Of a stretch of 64,000 nucleotides of DNA, positions 61,153 through 64,000 are shown one piece after another. The stretch comes from Spongospora subterranea f. sp. subterranea (lineage: Eukaryota > Endomyxa: Phytomyxea > Phytomyxea > Plasmodiophorida): NCBI GenBank assembly GCA_049724395.1, contig JAUGWO010000109.1, positions 62,001 through 126,000 of the forward strand. Direction: 5' to 3'. Position 1 is the first letter of the stretch. Each line of letters begins with the position of its first letter. The translations under genes were made by a program, and so were the position numbers. The notes under the pieces were generated by a model, which worked only from the letters and a program-made list of their open reading frames with translations, was not told the origin of the DNA and did no database searches.

Positions 61153-62079
61153 GGAAGCTTGGTTCCTGTCTGTCCCTGTTGGTGGCAGGCATGTCCGGGT
61201 GAGTGTTAGGCATGAGTTCGAAACCCCGTGAGTGATGGAATTTTGGGAGACCCCCCAAGGTTGCATCCAATACGGAAAAGTAGAGTGAATGTTGATCACT
61301 AAGGTCTGACCACGTGGCCTTTAATGAATGTGGGAGAGCGAGCTGCTTGCAGTAAACTCGGAAACTCTGGATAGGCAATGAAATCAGGTGGGCAGGTCCC
61401 ATTCGGTGTAGTTAACTGCGGAGTTAGCCAAATGGGTGAGCTCCGTGGCTAGCAAGGCTGAGGTCCGGACTTCGATTCTTAGATGATGAGATTTCTTGGT
61501 CAGTGATGCCGAAGAGGTCAAGCATACACCTCTCTAAAAAGCTTTATTTCCTTAACGCACTAATCCGGGTAATCATGAAGTGCCGAGGAGAATAACCTCG
61601 TTAAAATAAATGGGTCTGACCACATGGCTCGGGTGAATGTGGGAGGGAGAGCTGCTTGCAGTAAAACTCGAAAAACTCTGGAAAGACAATGTAATCGGGT
61701 GGGGGCAGGTCCCATTCGGTGTGGTCGTTAGGACAGGTTATGTTGCTTAATCCAGCTGGTTTAATAGGTTCCTTCAGTGGATACCCAAGCTACTTGTAGC
61801 GGCCAGGCGGAAGTAGGGAAAAACCTGGTAGTACACAGGATTACCCGACCCATAAGAACCCGCGAACCTTTGTATACCATACCATACCATACCATACCCA
61901 TTCGGTGTGGTCGTTAGGACAGATTATGTTGCTGAATCCAGCTGGTCTAATAGGCTCCTTCTTTGGATACCCAAGCTATTTGTAGCGACCAGGCGGAAGT
62001 AGGGAAAGCCTGGTAGTACACAGGCTTACCCTAAAACCCATAAGAACCCGCGATCCTCTGTATACCATACCATACCATA
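61153..62079 (+). mobile_element. SINE type A containing a SINE type B
   Basis: A type-A SINE (61153-61409 plus 61909-62079, 428 bp in all) sits in the gag relic with a 9-bp target duplication CCGCCTGCC (61144-61152, 62080-62088) and a (CCATA)n tail. It is split by a second SINE (61410-61896). Confidence 0.88.
61410..61896 (+). mobile_element. SINE type B (head B, CATAC tail)
   Basis: 487 bp inside the type-A copy, with a perfect 12-bp target duplication CCCATTCGGTGT (61398-61409, 61897-61908). Head B (61410-61612) is unrelated to head A and tRNA-like: box A TAGCCAAATGGG (61425-61436) matches the consensus exactly and box B ACTTCGATTCT (61469-61479) nearly so. From 61613 (GGTCTGACCAC) it shares the tail module of type A, ending in (CCATA)n. 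Confidence 0.88.
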
Positions 62080-62690
62080 CCGCCTGCCTGTACCGATCAC
62101 CAATTTGCCAAAGACATCAAGCCCTTTGCCATAATGACAGCCGCTCTGCCGACGCCCGTTATCCGCCCGGTCCAACCGTCATCCTTTTCCGGAAGCGAAC
62201 GCCCACCCATTGATCCACAGGACCATTTCTTTTGCTTAGATCTGTGGCTACTCGATCAGCCGGAAGCCCGCAAGATCGCATTAGCCGCTGGAACGTTCAC
62301 AGGAACGGTAAGAAAGGAATGGCGCATTCGACTCCTCACAGAAGGAGGCTTCAGTCTCGTTTCAGAGCGAAAGACTCCGCCGAACAGGCTCGCAGCCGTA
62401 TTCGAAAGGCGATCCACACCAACAGGTATACAAACCTGGAATCATATTGCGAATTCTTCACCCAGACACAAGCCGACTTGGGAGACGGACACGATCAAGA
62501 ATTGATCTCCGTATTCATAGCCGGGTTGCAAGTTCCAACTGCCGTCGTCGTGTTGAAAATCCGCCGCCCCGGCACTCTTCAGGCCGCAATTACAACTGCG
62601 TTACGCCTTAAGACAATACCATCGGAAGTTTCTCGACATTACCATGCTCATGAGCAACCGCATCGTCCCCGCGAAAATCCATCCTGTTAG

Positions 62691-62851
62691 GAAACCCATA
62701 TATTCCTAACTCGCGCAGTTCAGACGCAGTTTTCGGACAAGAATTGACCAATCGAAGGTCATTCTTGTCAACACCTCTCTCAGGCATCAATAAATCGATA
62801 GTTATATCAACTGCTCTGGCTTGTTCTAACAGTTTGACAAGAATTCCCTCT
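62691..62851. other. Spacer between two gag relics
   Basis: Starts with an imperfect palindrome (GTTAGGAA...TTCCTAAC). It may be an LTR edge; no partner copy in the window. Confidence 0.3.
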
Positions 62852-63110
62852 TCTCGGTTTACGTACCGTCACTTCTCGCCTCTCGGTTTACGTACCGTCA
62901 CTTCTCTCCTCTCGGTTTACGTACCGTCACTTCTCGTCTCTCGGTTTACGTACCGTCACTTCTCTCCTCTCGGTTTACGTACCGTCACTTCTCTCCTCTC
63001 GGTTTACGTACCGTCACTTCTCTCCTCTCGGTTTACGTACCGTCACTTCTCTCCTCTCGGTTTACGTACCGTCACTTCTCTCCTCTCGATTTACGTACCG
63101 CCACTTCGCC
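62852..63110. repeat. 29-bp minisatellite, nine copies
   Basis: The unit is CTCGGTTTACGTACCGTCAC then TTCTCTCCT, nine tandem copies with a few changes, each holding the palindrome TACGTA. It ends just before the gag ATG at 63118. Because 29 is not a multiple of three, frames through it rotate. Confidence 0.95.
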
Positions 63111-63117
63111 CCACAAC

Positions 63118-64000
63118 ATGTCTAGCCGCGAGCGATCGGAGTCAGTTCCAGCTAGCCCGCACAACCATCGAGGTTTTCAGGTACCGACGGAACATCCACA
63201 GTTCCGTCAGTCTGTACCTCAACCTTTGTCGCCGGAGGTCCAGGCGGTATTACAGGCGGCACTAGCTCAGCAACAGCAACAGTTTCAACGACAGTTGCAG
63301 GAACTGTCGCAACACTACCAGCAATAGCAAATTGATCAGCAGCCTCCTCAGCCAGAACCTAAGGTTCGCCTTCCGGATCCGTTTGACGGTTCCCGATGCG
63401 CCCTGCGAGGGTTCATAAACCAGATTTCAATGGTCATCAGTCGCAAACCCAGAACGTATGCGATCGATTCCGATAAGGTGATGCTGGTGGCAGACCTCCT
63501 GAAAGGGAACGCACTGCTGTGGTTCTCGCCGCTTTTCGAACGACAAGACCCGATACTGCAAGATTTCCCTGGGTTCGTTCAAGCATTGCACGCGAGGTTT
63601 GACGACCCGAATAAGTCCACGACGGCAGCCAGACGTTTGGAAATCCTGCGCCAGGGTCGCCGACCGGTTGCCACATACGCCAGCGAGTTCCAGCTGCTGG
63701 TGGAGGACGCAGATTGGGATGGGGCCGCGGCGCAGCATCAATTTCGAAAGGGTCTTAACGAGGAGGTGAAGGATCTACTCCTGACCTGCCCAGAAGCGCC
63801 CGATTTGAACGGGCTCATTGCGACTGCCATCAGATGCGGTGACCGTCTTTTTGAACGCGAACAGGAACGACGTGGTCGTGTTAGTTCGAATCCCCATCGT
63901 CATTCCAACGGGCCAGTTCACGACCCCATGTGCATCGATTCTGTAAGATCGACAGCCCGCCCTCGACTCGATGAGACGGAACGGGCACGGCGCCGCGACA
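63118..64000 (+). mobile_element. Ty3-type gag, continuing past the window
   Basis: Starts MSSRERSESVPASPHNHRGF, a Gln-rich stretch, then the gag capsid core (VRLPDPFDGSRCALRGFINQ, GNALLWFSPLFERQ, RFDDPNKSTTAARRLE, TYASEFQLLVEDADWD). Best preserved gag of the window, with at least one break; runs off the end at 64000, so pol may follow. Ty3/gypsy, of the retrotransposon-gag type. Confidence 0.82.

Larger units (their letters stand above)
60949..62690 (+). mobile_element. Ty3-type gag relic interrupted by SINEs
   Basis: Gag N-terminus MVVDHTPPPPQTRSQSITAV with a helical part, then after the SINE block a gag core (RPVQPSSFSGSERPPIDPQD and onward). Broken; belongs to the same broad Ty3 gag type as 49680-50921 and 63118. 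Confidence 0.72.

Noticed and set aside
61410-61480. tRNA gene
   Set aside because: Has A and B boxes but no foldable acceptor stem and is bounded by a SINE target duplication; it is a tRNA-derived SINE head.
62744-63265. 173-codon plus frame over the 29-bp minisatellite
   Set aside because: It is an open frame created by the repeat and overlaps the true gag start in another frame.

Overview
Nuclear DNA of a flagellated, probably unicellular eukaryote. The genes carry many short GT-AG introns (about 45-60 nt). Two are ciliary: an RPGRIP1L-like transition-zone protein and DRC2/CCDC65 of the dynein regulatory complex, so the organism almost certainly builds a cilium. The standard genetic code fits every gene I could splice by eye. 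Mitochondrial genes for ubiquinone synthesis (COQ2), the Rieske protein and a twin-CX9C protein indicate an aerobe. I cannot name the lineage: a zoosporic fungus or relative, or another flagellate protist, would both fit.

Layout. Positions 1-43,000 are a compact host region with genes on both strands, often tail to tail. In order: MOB1 (partial), a four-TM protein, an unresolved locus with an inverted duplication, RPGRIP1L, COQ2, DNAJC7, MSH6, Bud32/TP53RK, Rieske protein, pyruvate kinase, an unrecognised intron-rich gene, a TEX30-like hydrolase, a membrane protein with two ectodomains, an Emi1-like twin-CX9C protein, an AMSH deubiquitinase, a helical protein, an EF-hand protein, an MscS-like channel, a 35-bp minisatellite, a patch of Ty3 relics, an M50B-like membrane peptidase, DRC2 and a leucine-rich-repeat protein. 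Most are housekeeping genes of separate pathways, and I see no operon-like logic.

Positions 43,000-49,400 are gene-poor, with small open frames and decayed ankyrin-like repeats in both orientations.

Positions 49,400-64,000 are a transposon nest. A Ty3-type reverse-transcriptase relic was hit by a SINE. A PIF/Harbinger DNA transposon landed in that SINE. A chromodomain-bearing Ty3 LTR element landed in the Harbinger transposase, and two further SINEs landed in that LTR element. Next to it a second Ty3 gag carries another SINE that is itself split by a different SINE. The SINEs are modular: two unrelated heads and two tails appear in three combinations. This modular SINE set and the datable nest are the most novel features of the window.
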